Notes under the pieces: model-generated
What the model saw: the letters and a program-made list of their open reading frames with translations, nothing else
What the model was told of the DNA's origin: nothing
Database searches by the model: none
Shown: piece after piece, positions 50,601-62,139 of the stretch
How positions within the stretch are numbered: the stretch's first letter is position 1
Layout of the letters: every line of letters begins with the position of its first letter
Translations under genes and position numbers: made by a program
DNA from: Galbula dea
Lineage: Eukaryota > Chordata > Aves > Piciformes > Galbulidae
Length of the DNA: 64,000 nucleotides
Assembly: GCA_013399015.1 (NCBI GenBank)
Contig: VWZX01006819.1
Coordinates: forward strand, 1 to 64,000
Reading direction: 5' to 3'

Positions 50601-53010
50601 ACAAGGGAAATTCCTTCTAAGCAGACAGTTCATTCAGGTGATGAATCACAGGTGTAACTGACATCTCCAGCTTCTGGAGCCTAGTTTCAGGATTTTCCAA
50701 TTTATGGGCCCATCTCAAAGCATAACGAAGTGCATACACACACATACGGGTCTCCAGCCCTACCTACTCGCTCCTCCAGCCTGCAAGGCCATGGGTGAAG
50801 ACACACGGGTTTCTCAAATCTGGTGTTCAGCTTTTAGAACACACCAAGACTTTTGCCCAACCAGCTTTTTTTTTTTGCTCTAGTATTGAGAAACAACCAG
50901 GCCAAAGAGCATGTCTCCTGCTGAGTTTGCCCCACCAGCCATAGCTTGGGTCATGCTTACTTGCACCAGGCAAACACATAAACCAGCATGGATGTGACCT
51001 GGGAGGAGAACATCATCTTCCTCCATGGACAGGCACAGTGGTTTGAACAGGCTAATGCAGGAAGCACATGGAAAACTCAAGGATCCAAACAATCCACTAA
51101 TCCAGCTGTCTTAACCAGAAGCCTATCCTTCCTCTGCCTCCTAAGAGAGATATTCATTTTTCTTGCATGAGATGCCAGGTTCCAAGTTGCATTTATACTC
51201 TTTTCTTACAGAGATTTCCTGAGTCCACAGTTATCTAAATAGACAGTGTCACTAAATTGTGCACTCTGGCTTAGCTCAATGCAGAAGCCTTAGAGGCTTA
51301 AAGAAAAAGAAAAGGGAAAAAAAACCCCACACAGTCTCTCCTTCAGTTGGGTTTTAAGCTCCCTGTACAACAGCAGCATTTCATTGTTTTCAGCAAGTGC
51401 AATTCATTGCACTTCATTTTAAGAGGGTTAAAAAGTATTTAAATAAAAAGAAAACAACTCAAAGCTGGTGCAGAAAGCATTCAAACATGAAAATGCACCT
51501 TGCAGCAAGAGGCTTTAAGCTTAATTTAGTTAAAGAAGATGATGATTGAAGGTGATTTGATTAGTTATACTGCATATGTTATATTACACGTGTTATACTG
51601 CTCACTTACCAGCTGAATAAGTCATGGGTTCAAAAAGTCTTTTAATCCAATAAAGTAGAGCCTTAAATGCCAAGAGCTATATAGTGGATCCAAGCTGTTT
51701 GAAATGAGAAGGAAGACAACTGAAATTAGACACTACAAGAAGCCATTAATTTCCTTTCTCTTCATGTCATCAGGTCAAGGGAGACAGAATCTCTTTCCAG
51801 AAGCAGACACAAGTTGCTTTGGTTACAAACAAAACCCACTTAGTAAAACAACAACACACAAGCAATTGTATTAGCTGATCCCTTCTGGCTTTAGATTTCT
51901 TAAATATAAAATTACCTTAATTTGTGGGTTTTTAGTTTTCACATTGACCTCAGACTAAAAAATAGATTGAAAGCATGGTGAGTAGCTTCCTTTGTATCTG
52001 GGAAAGTTCAGATCCAGGGCATATTCAAACATGTCTGCAGAGAGCTTCTGGAATTGCCCAGATTCCTTCACCCTAAGCTGAACTCTGCAAAGCTCCTAGA
52101 CCATTTCAGTACAAAGTAAAGCAGCCTGATTTAAAGCCACCAGCAAAGAGGCATACTTTAAAGTACCCTTCAAATGATGTCCCCATTAAGGGGATGGGGA
52201 AGTCACTGGGCATGACATACACACCCACATATGTCTTTCAGAATGGGTTTCCCCTTCCAGAGGCCTCCTGTCTACAGTCTTCTTGTGCTTTGGAGGTTGG
52301 ACCATCCATGACTGAGGCACATTAGTAAAACTATAGAATTTCCTTCTTCCTACCCCAAACCAAGTTCAACAGAACAACCTGTGCTAAGCAAAGTCACTAT
52401 AAAACCCTTCCTACTGTCACCATGCGACAGCCTTTGCAGTTGGCATTCCACAGGTTGAGAAAGGGGAAAATAACCCCAGAAGGGGCACATCAACTCCATT
52501 ATCAGCCCCATCAAACTTTTCCACCAGAAAAGGGAGAGGTTGTTATAGCACCCAAATGCCTCCCCCACGGCCTGAATCACAGAAGTTTCTAGCAAATTTG
52601 CCTCCTTTGGGCCTACAAATGCTGTCTGGTGTTTATGACCAGCCTTCCCAAAACAAGAGCATCTCCATTACTCACAGCTGACCTCCAACATGAGTGGCAT
52701 CTACCTACACACTGCTCCTTTCCAAAACAACACACAGAGATTCCTTTCCTGATCAACAGACCTTCAGCAGATGCCTGCAGAGTACCAGGAGCCCAAGACT
52801 ACATTACACAGATCTGAGCCCAGTCCAGATTCTCTCCATCCTCCACAGAAGTGGATTAACCGGTCAGAAAACAAGTGTAATTGAATCCCCCTATCCAGGC
52901 AGAGAGAGTGCACAGCTCTTACTCAAATCTAGGTTTCTGGAGCAATTCTCCACTGAGTAGCTGCTACTCTCACAGCAGCTCCAAGCCTCCCACTCATTAA
53001 CCCCTCCATT
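47700..53010. other. Intergenic, no gene recognised
   Basis: Unique sequence with no domain-bearing frame. ILKAP, which follows HES6 in mammals, is not recognisable on either strand (no PP2C signature such as DGHGG). An inverted repeat with 9-base arms and a 2-base centre lies at 51395-51414. A TTTATT near 50114 could be a poly(A) signal for a minus-strand transcript, if the candidate exons further right are real. Confidence 0.5.
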
Positions 53011-54854
53011 ACCAGCAGTCACTTAATCAGCGAGTACAGGTTCTCAGTGAAGTCCATGACAGCAACATACAATTGAACAATAACACACTGCTCAGGAGCT
53101 TTGGGATGTGTGTACAGAGTGCTCAGGATGTCCTCTAGCTCCCAGGAAGCTCTATATGAAGTGACACAAAATTTGGAAAGCTCCTGAATGTGGTCTCCTA
53201 AAAGAGGTTTGTTAGACCAAAAAGCACAATTATTCTCCCCCCATACCTTATGTGCTCTGTGCAGATGCACAAAAGTAGCTGCCCAGAGTGGCACTGTCCT
53301 GCAGACAACAGGGACAACCAAACCAAGCAACAGGTCAACATAGCTGCTCTTCTGCTGGGGTGTGTTAGCAGCAGCACTTGGCTGCTCAGTGGTGACCACG
53401 GTGGCCATGGGTGACTCAGTAGCAGCAGGACACACTGCACTTTCAATGGCTGCAGGAAGCAGGAAAAATTATTCATATCCTTTCAGCCAACACTGAAGCA
53501 GAGCATCGTTCCAAGGCTCAAAAACCCCAGTGACAAAGGGAGTCTTCAAAACACAATGTAAAACCCCACAGATCCTGATGCTTTAGGCTTTGGAGCTTAG
53601 GAGTCTGTTCCCACCCTTGCTGCTCCTTCCCAGAAGCACCACTTTTTAAAATAAAACATATCAAACATAAAAACCCCCAAGAAAATACCCCACACAATTT
53701 CTTACCTCTCAGCTTTGTGCTAGAAGGTCTACTGGCTGCATTTCCAGGGAGAACAAGTAGCAATACCCTGTGTTGCTTTACACCTTGGAGTTTATTAAAT
53801 TTAGAAGATGCAATAATAATATTATTATACTGATGCTGCTATAATGACAACTAGCAACGTCTTGCTCTTGTATAGATCTCTACAAGGCTTCACAAAGAAG
53901 GCAGTAGTAGTAGCTCAGGGGTTTTGGAGGAGGGAAGAGGAGATAAAAGAATTTGCTAACAAATTGCCTGTGTCTTTTGTTGGTTTATACAGTTACACAC
54001 CAGCTAACAGCTGTTAAAATCAATCAATTTATAGCACTTATAAAAAGGGGGAAGAGCTGCAAAGGAGCTGATGAAAAAGCTTTCCTACTGCCAAAGGAAA
54101 AAGGAAAGGAAACTACAGTGAAGAACTCTCATTTCAGCTAGCAGGGAGAATGAATCTAAAGGCCAGAGCATTTCTTCAACTCTCAAAACTGTCAGGTTTT
54201 CCCTGTAATCAAGGCTCTTGCTGCCAGTCACAGGAGTGACTACTGCTGAATGGAGCCAGTGGTTTCTTGTGCTTTAATTAGTATTAGACATGAAATTCAA
54301 ATAAGTACACTCAAAGCAAGCAAAGGCTTCTGTTTCCTAGGACAGAGTCTGCTGCCAGACACTCCTCCCTCCATCCTCTTCATGCAGTCTGGAGTTAACT
54401 CTGGAATTACATTAATGAAGAACAGGTCATACATCTCTCAAGGTAGGGTTTTTGTTGACAAACTGGCCAATTCAGCTGAGAAAAAAACCTCCTCAAAACA
54501 TATGCTGTGAAGTCTCCTATGACTAAAATGAGACTCGGATATTGAGCAAAACACTAAGGTTTTGCACAGCTAGCAAGTGTTGATGTATCTAGGGTGAATA
54601 CAGATGGATAGGTGCTATCTCCTTACTTTATTTGTCACCCAGACAGGCTTAAGTCCCATCCAACCCCCAGCACTTCAGAGATGAGCTCTCCGTGGCCAGC
54701 CTAGCAATGACCACTCTGACTCAGCCACACACACCCATGCTAAATTAATAGATGTAAATGACATAGGCCAGATGCAAAATGAAATATGCAAACGAACATA
54801 ACTAGTGTCATATAAAATATGTAGATCAGGAAAAGAAAGTTACATGCATTTAAG

Positions 54855-54913
54855 CATTTTTTTTGTTTTGGTTTTTGGGTTTTTTATGTTTGGTTGGTTG
54901 TGGGATTTTTGTT
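54855..54913. repeat. T/G-rich low-complexity tract
   Basis: Runs of T with interspersed GTTTTGG and GGTTGG units, with no coding signal. Confidence 0.7.
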
Positions 54914-55355
54914 TCTTCCTTTTCACTCCCAAGTATACTGCTTTGGGAGTTCCTGAAGTGCTGGCAATACCAAGGGAATTCCCAAGTATCACCTCCCTCC
55001 TTCAATATATCAGATACTTCATCAAGTACTTTTAAATCTTGTATACACAAAGAGGTTGATTCTGTAGCCTGGTAGTCCTTCTGCTAGTTACTGTCACAAA
55101 ATAGCACATGCAGTCACTACCTGGTCATTCAACACACAGAATCTCCTGTAACAAACAAGTCTCTGCCACAAGAAAACAGAGATGGTTGGCCAAGCAAGAG
55201 AAGAGGTTTAGCTATGGATCCCACTTTGTTTCACCACTTCTAGAAAAACCTATCAGTTCGTGGGGAAGCCTCCAGCTAAGGGTGTTGCCTTCACCTTTCT
55301 TTATGGATGAGAAGCCAAAACAAAACTGCTGCTCACAACACATTCCTCCTAGAAA

Positions 55356-55517
55356 TCACAGAATCCTTAAGGTTGGAAGAAGCCTCTAACATCATCAAGT
55401 CCAACTATCGACCTATCACCATTATGCCACTAAACCACATCCCCAAGTACCGCATCAATATGTTGGGGTTTTTTTAACACCTCCAAGGGTGGTGACTCCA
55501 CCACTTCCCTGGGCTGA
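55356..55517 (-). mobile_element. CR1 LINE 3' fragment
   Basis: Reverse CR1 3' end: 'AATCACAGAATCCTTAAGGTTGGAAGAAGCC', 'ATCATCAAGTCCAAC', 'ATGCCACTAAACCACATCCCCAAGTACC' and 'AAGGGTGGTGACTCCACCACTTCCCTGGGC'. Similar in type to the fragment at 171. Confidence 0.92.
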
Positions 55518-57079
55518 ATCCTACAATGTCATGGGGAGGATTTGGCTCTCTGGCCCAAATGAGAAGATTTTGACATCTGGCCCTTTCCATTGCTGGAAGT
55601 GTTCAGCCTCACTCCATTTCCTGCTCGAATTCCACTAACAGGCAGAGAAATGAGGACTGCTGGAAAATAGCAGGAGAGCCTACCTGGTGCCACTGGTTTG
55701 TTTTCTGCTTGTAACCATGGCATCTGAGCAGGGAGAAATAAAAACCAGGCACCTTCAGAAACGGAAGGGCTTCCACTTCCCCTGGCTTTTCCCTCAAACA
55801 AGAGAGTATAATTTCTTCTATGTTTTGTATTTACTGGTTTTGGTTTTAGAGAACATTTAATATTAAGGAACTATTTAGACAAAGTTATTTCATACATTCC
55901 TCTGAATAAAGCCATAGACAGATTCAAGCAGCCCCATGACTTGGGGTTTGGATTTCAACACCACCAAAATCTGTCTGAACACACAATTTTGATTTGACTC
56001 AGACTCTAAACATTACAGTTCAGATCTGTACAGAGTTTGACAATTCTGGAATGTAGCTTAGCAGAGAGCTCAGGTGAACACAGCCCTTGTGGGCTTGGGT
56101 TCTGCAGCTGTAGCTTCTTTTGCCAAAAGCTCTAAACATCACTTTTCTTTCCTCCTCCTCCAAGACATTTTCTTTTCTTTGTCTAGACACAGGGCAATTT
56201 CAGCCTTCCCTGTTTTGACAACTTTGTTGTTTGTTATGGTGACAGCTCATGGAGGCACATGGTTTTAACCCTGTGCCTTCCTTTTGTGTCTGCATTTAAC
56301 AACTCCCCGTATCTCCATTCAACTAAACTGTTCCCAAAGGTCCAAACACCCACATGACTCAAGAGACATTTTTCTTCATCTGTTTCTCAAAGTCTCTCCC
56401 TGACAAGGAACCACTACATCTTGCCCAGAGAGAGATAAAATTGTGTTTTGCTGCTGATAAAACTATTTTTAAAAAGGCAGTGTTAAGTGATTTCAAAGAA
56501 GAGGCAGTGCCCTTTGGGACTGTGTTATTATCCTCTTCCTCCAATTCTTTCAGGAAAGTCACAAACCAGAGTGCAACAACCACCCAAATGTTTCCAGAGC
56601 AGCAAACTGTCACCTTCTATATATAGCCCAGGTGTCATAGTTCAACCCCAGCCTTATCTAACAGGCTTAGAGGAATGGAAGACACAATGCTTGGAAGGCT
56701 GTGGATACATTTACTGACAGCAGTTTACTCACAGTAAATTCTGCCCATCAGCTTCAAGTCACTGCTCTGTTTGCTAGTGAGGCTGGGGGAAGGCTGTTTG
56801 CATCCATACTCCTGGGAATGCTCCTGCAGAACAAACAATACAGTGAATAAAAATTCAGTCTCTCACACCCTCCTCTTAATTGAAAAAGAAATTTTATGTC
56901 TGAAAGTTTAAAAGTCTTTGGAAATGCTTGAATAAGTAAGTTTGACTCTGTAAATCAAGTGGGTGATAAATACACTCTCCATTTGTAGACTCTTCTTAAA
57001 ACATATCAGATTTCATCTCTGTGCTTCCTGGATCCAGGAAGCTGCTGGCTCATTCAGACCCATGAAGGATCTGCATTAC

Positions 57080-57140
57080 CAAGGCCATGACATCCCTTGA
57101 CCTTCCTCTGCATTACTTGGGTCTGTCCCCTTGGAAGGCA
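57080..57140 (-). other. Candidate minus-strand exon
   Basis: A 61-base segment with acceptor GCTGCCTGTAG and donor CCTTG|GTAATG. In the frame set by the candidate exon to its right (58204-58403, phase 1 out) it stays open and reads PSKGTDPSNAEEGQGMSWP. I could not find a next exon that keeps this frame open for long, so either the gene ends close by or the segment is chance. Confidence 0.18.
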
Positions 57141-57484
57141 CTACAGGCAGCGTCACTGTTCAACAACTTCCTGAGCATTTGGATCCTTTGATCCTGTCAA
57201 ATACACTCCAAAACACTCTACCTGTAAAGCCACTATCAGTATAATGAGTAAAAGTTAACACCATAAACTTCACAGTCCTATGAACACTAAATGAGGTGAC
57301 AAAAGCAGGCATGTATCACTTCATCAAACTAATTCTGTCAGTCAGTGAAATCTGTAAAATCATTTATAGTATGCAGCCTGGTTCAAGCCTTCTGCTGCAA
57401 AATCAATGCAAGACTATAAAGAGTTTACTCAGATTAGAATACAGACACCTTTAGAATCTGTTACTGAAAAGACTATCAGATAAA

Positions 57485-57552
57485 GTTTGTTGGTTTGTTT
57501 TGTTTGTTTGTGGTGTTTTGTTTTGGTTTTTTGTTTGTGGGGGTTTTTTTTG
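57485..57552. repeat. T/G-rich low-complexity tract
   Basis: Repeated GTTTGTTTTGTTTG-like units ending in a run of T; simple sequence only. Confidence 0.8.
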
Positions 57553-58203
57553 AAACAGATTTTCCAAACCAACCCAAACCAGAAACCCCTGAAAATTCTA
57601 TGCTTTAAATTAAAAAGTTAAGCACCACCTCATAATGGCAGAGTACATACAGAGAAGGGATCTTCAGTGGACTGGCAGGACTAATAAAACAATACTGTGT
57701 GTAACTGCTTTCATAATCATGTCTTTGTAGTTAATATATCATTTAAACTCACTGCTCATATAACATAGTTATTGTTAAAAGAGAATTAAATGCACTGCCT
57801 GACTACATCCACAGCTTTATGAAACTCTGTTCCAAATAGTTTGGTAACCATCATTTTGAATACACGCGGCTAGACAATGCAAGAATAATTTCCTGGTGCT
57901 TCACAAGACGCTGGAATCCTTCACTGCTGCCATGTGATTTTAGCAGTTACAAATTTCAGCACAAGTCTAAAATATATACATATTTATATCTGGATTTGTC
58001 TCTGAAAGGAGGGAAGGCAAAAAGAACTCAAGAACCCCAATGATGAACAAAAGTCTTCCAGCCCTCAGCAGCAGACAGAGAGGTGAAGGAAGAGTGTTAA
58101 ATCTTCCTAGAAATCAGCTCTGGACAGGAGGTATTCCTCTCCACCTTTCCCTTCCCTCCTGGCCCTGTACCAAGCAGCTGGGAGAAAAGTCTTCACTATT
58201 CAC

Positions 58204-61200
58204 AGGCTGGCAGCAGCTCTTCAGAGCACAGAAAAGGAGTAGCTGGTAAGGACAACTGCGCATAGACACTAGAAATAACTCCCATCGCCACATTCTTCAC
58301 ATCATCGCTTGCTTCTGCACTTTGTGTCACACGTGCTGCTTTTTTAAATGCACAAATTGCAATACTTAAGACACTGCTTTTGGCCCAGTCTCTGTACAAG
58401 GGCCTACAGGCACAGGCAGAGCAGCCCAGAGCTTGTGGAGCCCAGTTCCAGGGCTGGGGTTGTCACCAAGCCTTCCACACCACCTTGGGGATTATCTTGC
58501 AGCCAGAGGGTTTTCAGGTCACTCTTGGATTTTCCATGCCCTGATGAAGACATGTGTTTTTTCTTCAATTCCATTGTTTCCTGGAGAGATTATTTATTTT
58601 TTTCTTAGTAAGTTAAAACCTTATTTAGCCCAAACAGGAAGAGAAACAATTCCAGCAGATAGTTACTACATTCCACAATAAAGGAATACAACAAAGTTGA
58701 CCAAAATGCCATCTGATACTAAAATGTACTGGTTGGGAGAGCAAATTACATGTGTTCTGTCACTGCAAGAGAAAAACAACAAGATGTTACTTTATTTCTT
58801 AGAATTCTGTATTGCGGCAGAGATTCAATACATATTTTAGGACTCTAGAAGCCACAGTACCTCTGCACTACAGCCACTGCCAATCCCAACTACTTAGTAC
58901 AAAGAAGCTGGTCTGCAATCTGAGTGTCTTCATTATAAACCTCCAGTTTTTACCCAATTTAGAAATGCAACTGAACCATGGGAAAAAACAAACAAAACAC
59001 CAACCCCCAAAAAACAGTTTTCCACAATGTGGGAAGACAGATTTGTTAATATTCAAAATTCAAACTGGAAGGGAGGTGGGAAAATTTTATTAAACACAGG
59101 CACAAGAAAAAGTACTGAATCTAATTTACGTATCAGCTTCTGTCTTAGCCTGTTCCAGTAACTTTGTATACACTCCCAACAAAACTGCAAGCACTTGAAA
59201 GCTGGAGAGATGTGGTCAGCAGGAGCACAAGTCACAGCAGACAACAGACAGATGGTTCAGTTTAAACCATTAGTATAAATGCTTGTGTACAACCATGGCA
59301 TGGATGTGGCTCTCACCTGGAAGTCAGAGGAACTGAGTCTGCCCCACCAGGGCTCAGCAGAACTGAGACACACCAATCCCAGGAGGCATCCAGACTGGAG
59401 CAAAGGCAAGCAGAGGCTACCTGATCCTTCTTCTGTTTCCTGCAGCTAGGAAAATCAGAGATTAAAGCCAAACAGAGAAATGCATTTGCTGAATTTATCC
59501 AGTGCCTGTATGGTTGGGTTCCTAGGTTTTCTGGTTCCTAGGCGTGGGCTGATTTTGTTTTGTTTTAGTTTCCCTATGCAAAGTCACAGGAAAGTTCAAA
59601 AGGAGTCAGCTGGTGACAACAGAAGGAAAAGCAGCAGAGCTTATACCTCATATGAGCAATGGCAAAATACATTTTCAAAAGACTCCACAATTTAGCCAAT
59701 ACTTTGTTGGACAGAAGTAGAATTTTTGAAGCTGACAGTGCAACAGCAACACAGGCCATTCACTTTTAGACCATTACAACAATTTAAAGAGAGTAATAAA
59801 TTCATTATATTCTGTCCCGTTGTATTAATACATAAGTCTAGAGGGAGAGAAACATACCTTGACAAATCCTGGAACACCAGGAAAGTCTAATCCATCCTCA
59901 GATTGCCTCCTTTTGTTTAGTTACAACAAGAAATGAAGGACAATGTAGTATGATGATGTAACAGCTCCCTCACCAAGCCACCTACTCCAGCAGCAGCAGC
60001 AGGTGCCCCAGGACACTCATCACTTATTTCCCTATTCTGTACCACACAGAAATCATTGTACCCACCACTGTAAAAGGAACCACAGCTATGCCACAGCAGC
60101 TGCTCATTAAGAGTTCAGTTGTCTCAGTTTCTACCCAGTCTTACACTTCTTTCCTACTTAGGAAGCCTGGTAAAAGGTTTTATTTAATTTTATTTTCACC
60201 ACTGAAGCACACTGACAAATTTTTCATACATTTTGTGTACCATCTCTAAACATACTGTTCTCTTCCAAATCCTTGACAAAAAAAAAGGAGCTGATGAGCT
60301 GATCATCACCTGGTTCAATAGCTCAAATATATTTCTTAAGCCCCTAACCACTTGTGAGCAAGCAAACACTGGAATTTCTGGAAATTACACCTACAAACAT
60401 TATTCTTCAAAGTCATCCATTTGTCACTATGCAGAAGCATGCAACTCATTTCACCACGTTCTTTGAGTTTGAGGCTTATCAATGCATTAGGTTCTTCCCA
60501 CCCTTGCTAGAGACACAAAAGAACAATCAAGGATGTTAATTCTCATTAAGGAGAGCATTTTTTTTCTCCTCCAAATTCATGATAGCTGTTAAAGGGACTA
60601 AAATCTAATGCTTTTCAGAAGACCCTTTGCCTCTTCCAAGCATAAGTTTATATTTACATTCACTATAATTGGACAACAGCTCTTCATTCTGAATTTTCTC
60701 ATCATCTTACCTGAAATCCAAGCTACAGACATCCCCCTTGACACCAAATACTATCCTAGCAAACTCAACAGCCCCAAACCACAAGTTAAATAGAAGAAAA
60801 ACAGAGGTGGCAAGACAGCCCGGTACAATTACAGGACACCAGTGACGCCTAGGGGCTACTGAGGTGGGAGAAAGGCTCTCTGACAAAGACTGCAGCATAA
60901 AGCAAGGCATTACCTTAGAGTGCTGACAGAGGGCACATCACCAAGGAGAACATGACCACCTGAAGCCACATTTAACTTGTATTCTTATTACATTTACATC
61001 AAAAAATATACAGAAGCAGAAATAACTGTGAAATATTACCAAGTGATTTATTCCACCAGCACTTTAGCTCTCCCAACATTATCACCAAAACTTACATCCA
61101 AATGCCAGCACATCATCATCTCTGCTCAGTCACAGATATCCTGTGTATGCGGATGACACTCACATTGGTAGTTCTGTAAGCTTTCTTCGATACATCTCTC

Positions 61201-62139
61201 CTCTGCATCTTCAGCTAAGCAAGGAACCAAGGTACTGTTAAGACAAGTGTTTTCAGACATCACATATGCAGAACTGCTCATAGATTTAGGGTCAATTCGA
61301 AAGACTTCAAAGGGGCTTGGATGGTATCTTGAACAAGCATGCTTTAAAATTCATGTCTCATCAACAGGGTGCCCTACACAACACTTCTACCCTCAGTGTG
61401 AAGGCACTTCACCCTCTGTGGTGAACTGTTACGTGGTACAGAAACACCTTGATTTTGCAGCTCACAGAAATACCTGGCTCCCTCGCAACCACACTAGGGA
61501 TTGCACTGGCTTGTTCCAAACCCCACCTCCCCCCCCAAACTTCTCAAAACGGTCATGGAAACGACATAATGAGGGTCTCATAACCTAAGTACCACCAAAA
61601 CTAAACTGGTCCAAACCAGCATCCCACACCCACTGAACTACATCCGTGCTCAAAGCAAGAAAACAGAAATCTGCAAGCCTCCTCACTTTCTCCACTCGGT
61701 AGAAAACAAGAACATCAACAGGAAAGTAAACTAGCTTGATGAGTTTCAGCAATCTTCTGAAGACACAACACTTCACAACAGGAGACTAAAAAAAAAATCA
61801 CTGTAGGAAGCAAATTCAAGGAGCATAACTGGAATTCTCTACCTCTACCAGTATAAAACCACATAGGGCTGCAGGAGAAAAGGTATCCATAGCTGACATT
61901 AAACAACACAAGAAAGACAACATGTCCTCTAGTGGTTTTGAACAGAGAACCCAGCTGCACATGCTTTTCCAGTTAGTAAATGTGTTTTCAGAATGACTAG
62001 CCAAAAGAAAGAGTCAATCTTCCATTTGACCACTAAACTTCCAAGTCAGACAAGCCAGCAACCATTTTACTTCAGGACAGTAAGCCACAACTAACCTCAC
62101 AGCTTGCAAGTCCCTCAGTTTGAAATAGCAGTTCACATA
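58204..62139 (-). other. Candidate multi-exon gene, unrecognised
   Basis: Eight minus-strand segments with GT-AG borders join in one open frame, in transcript order: 62139-62096, 61996-61843, 61785-61687, 61341-61164, 60959-60914, 59909-59858, 59432-59317 and 58403-58204. Out-phases are 2, 0, 0, 1, 2, 0, 2, 1. Best supported are 61996-61843 (TTTCTTTTGGCTAG acceptor, GAG|GTAGAG donor), 61785-61687 (poly-T plus TAG acceptor, AAA|GTGAGG donor) and 58403-58204 (GCCTGTGCCTGTAG acceptor). Weakest are the 61341 and 59432 acceptors. If the last donor is not used, the frame runs to TAG at 58196. Predicted pieces include CCVFRRLLKLIKLVYFPVDV and IAICAFKKAARV, suggesting a helical protein. I know no matching family. 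Splice sites were picked by eye with many options, so chance assembly is a real possibility. Confidence 0.3.

Larger units (their letters stand above)
53019..55718 (-). other. Candidate minus-strand exons, unrecognised protein end
   Basis: Three segments on the minus strand can be joined in one frame. 55718-55679 (40 bases) has a strong pyrimidine tract and CAG before it, and CAG|GTAGGC after. 53735-53706 (30 bases) has a CAG acceptor and a GAG|GTAAGA donor. 53456-53019 has acceptor TTCCTGCTTCCTGCAG and then an open frame of about 145 codons to TGA. Joints are phase 1 to 1. The predicted end has a hydrophobic stretch (LLLGLVVPVV) and a helical tail finishing ENLYSLIK. I do not recognise it. 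The first two exons are tiny and I had freedom in choosing splice sites, so this may be chance; the 53019-53456 frame is the most solid part. Confidence 0.25.

Noticed and set aside
56359..56613. Minus-strand frame with an acidic, helical-looking product
   Set aside because: It has no usable donor before its stop in the frame needed by neighbouring candidate exons, and the plus strand of the same bases is equally open.
56737..56827. Minus-strand 91-base segment with an excellent acceptor (TTGTTTGTTCTGCAG) and a GTGAGT donor
   Set aside because: Open only if entered in phase 0, which the candidate exon at 57080-57140 does not supply; in the phase it supplies there is a stop after 22 codons. 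I left it out of the exon chain.
54855..57552. T/G-rich tracts as possible telomere-like or G-quadruplex arrays
   Set aside because: The units are irregular and mostly T; no regular TTAGGG or spaced G-run pattern is present.
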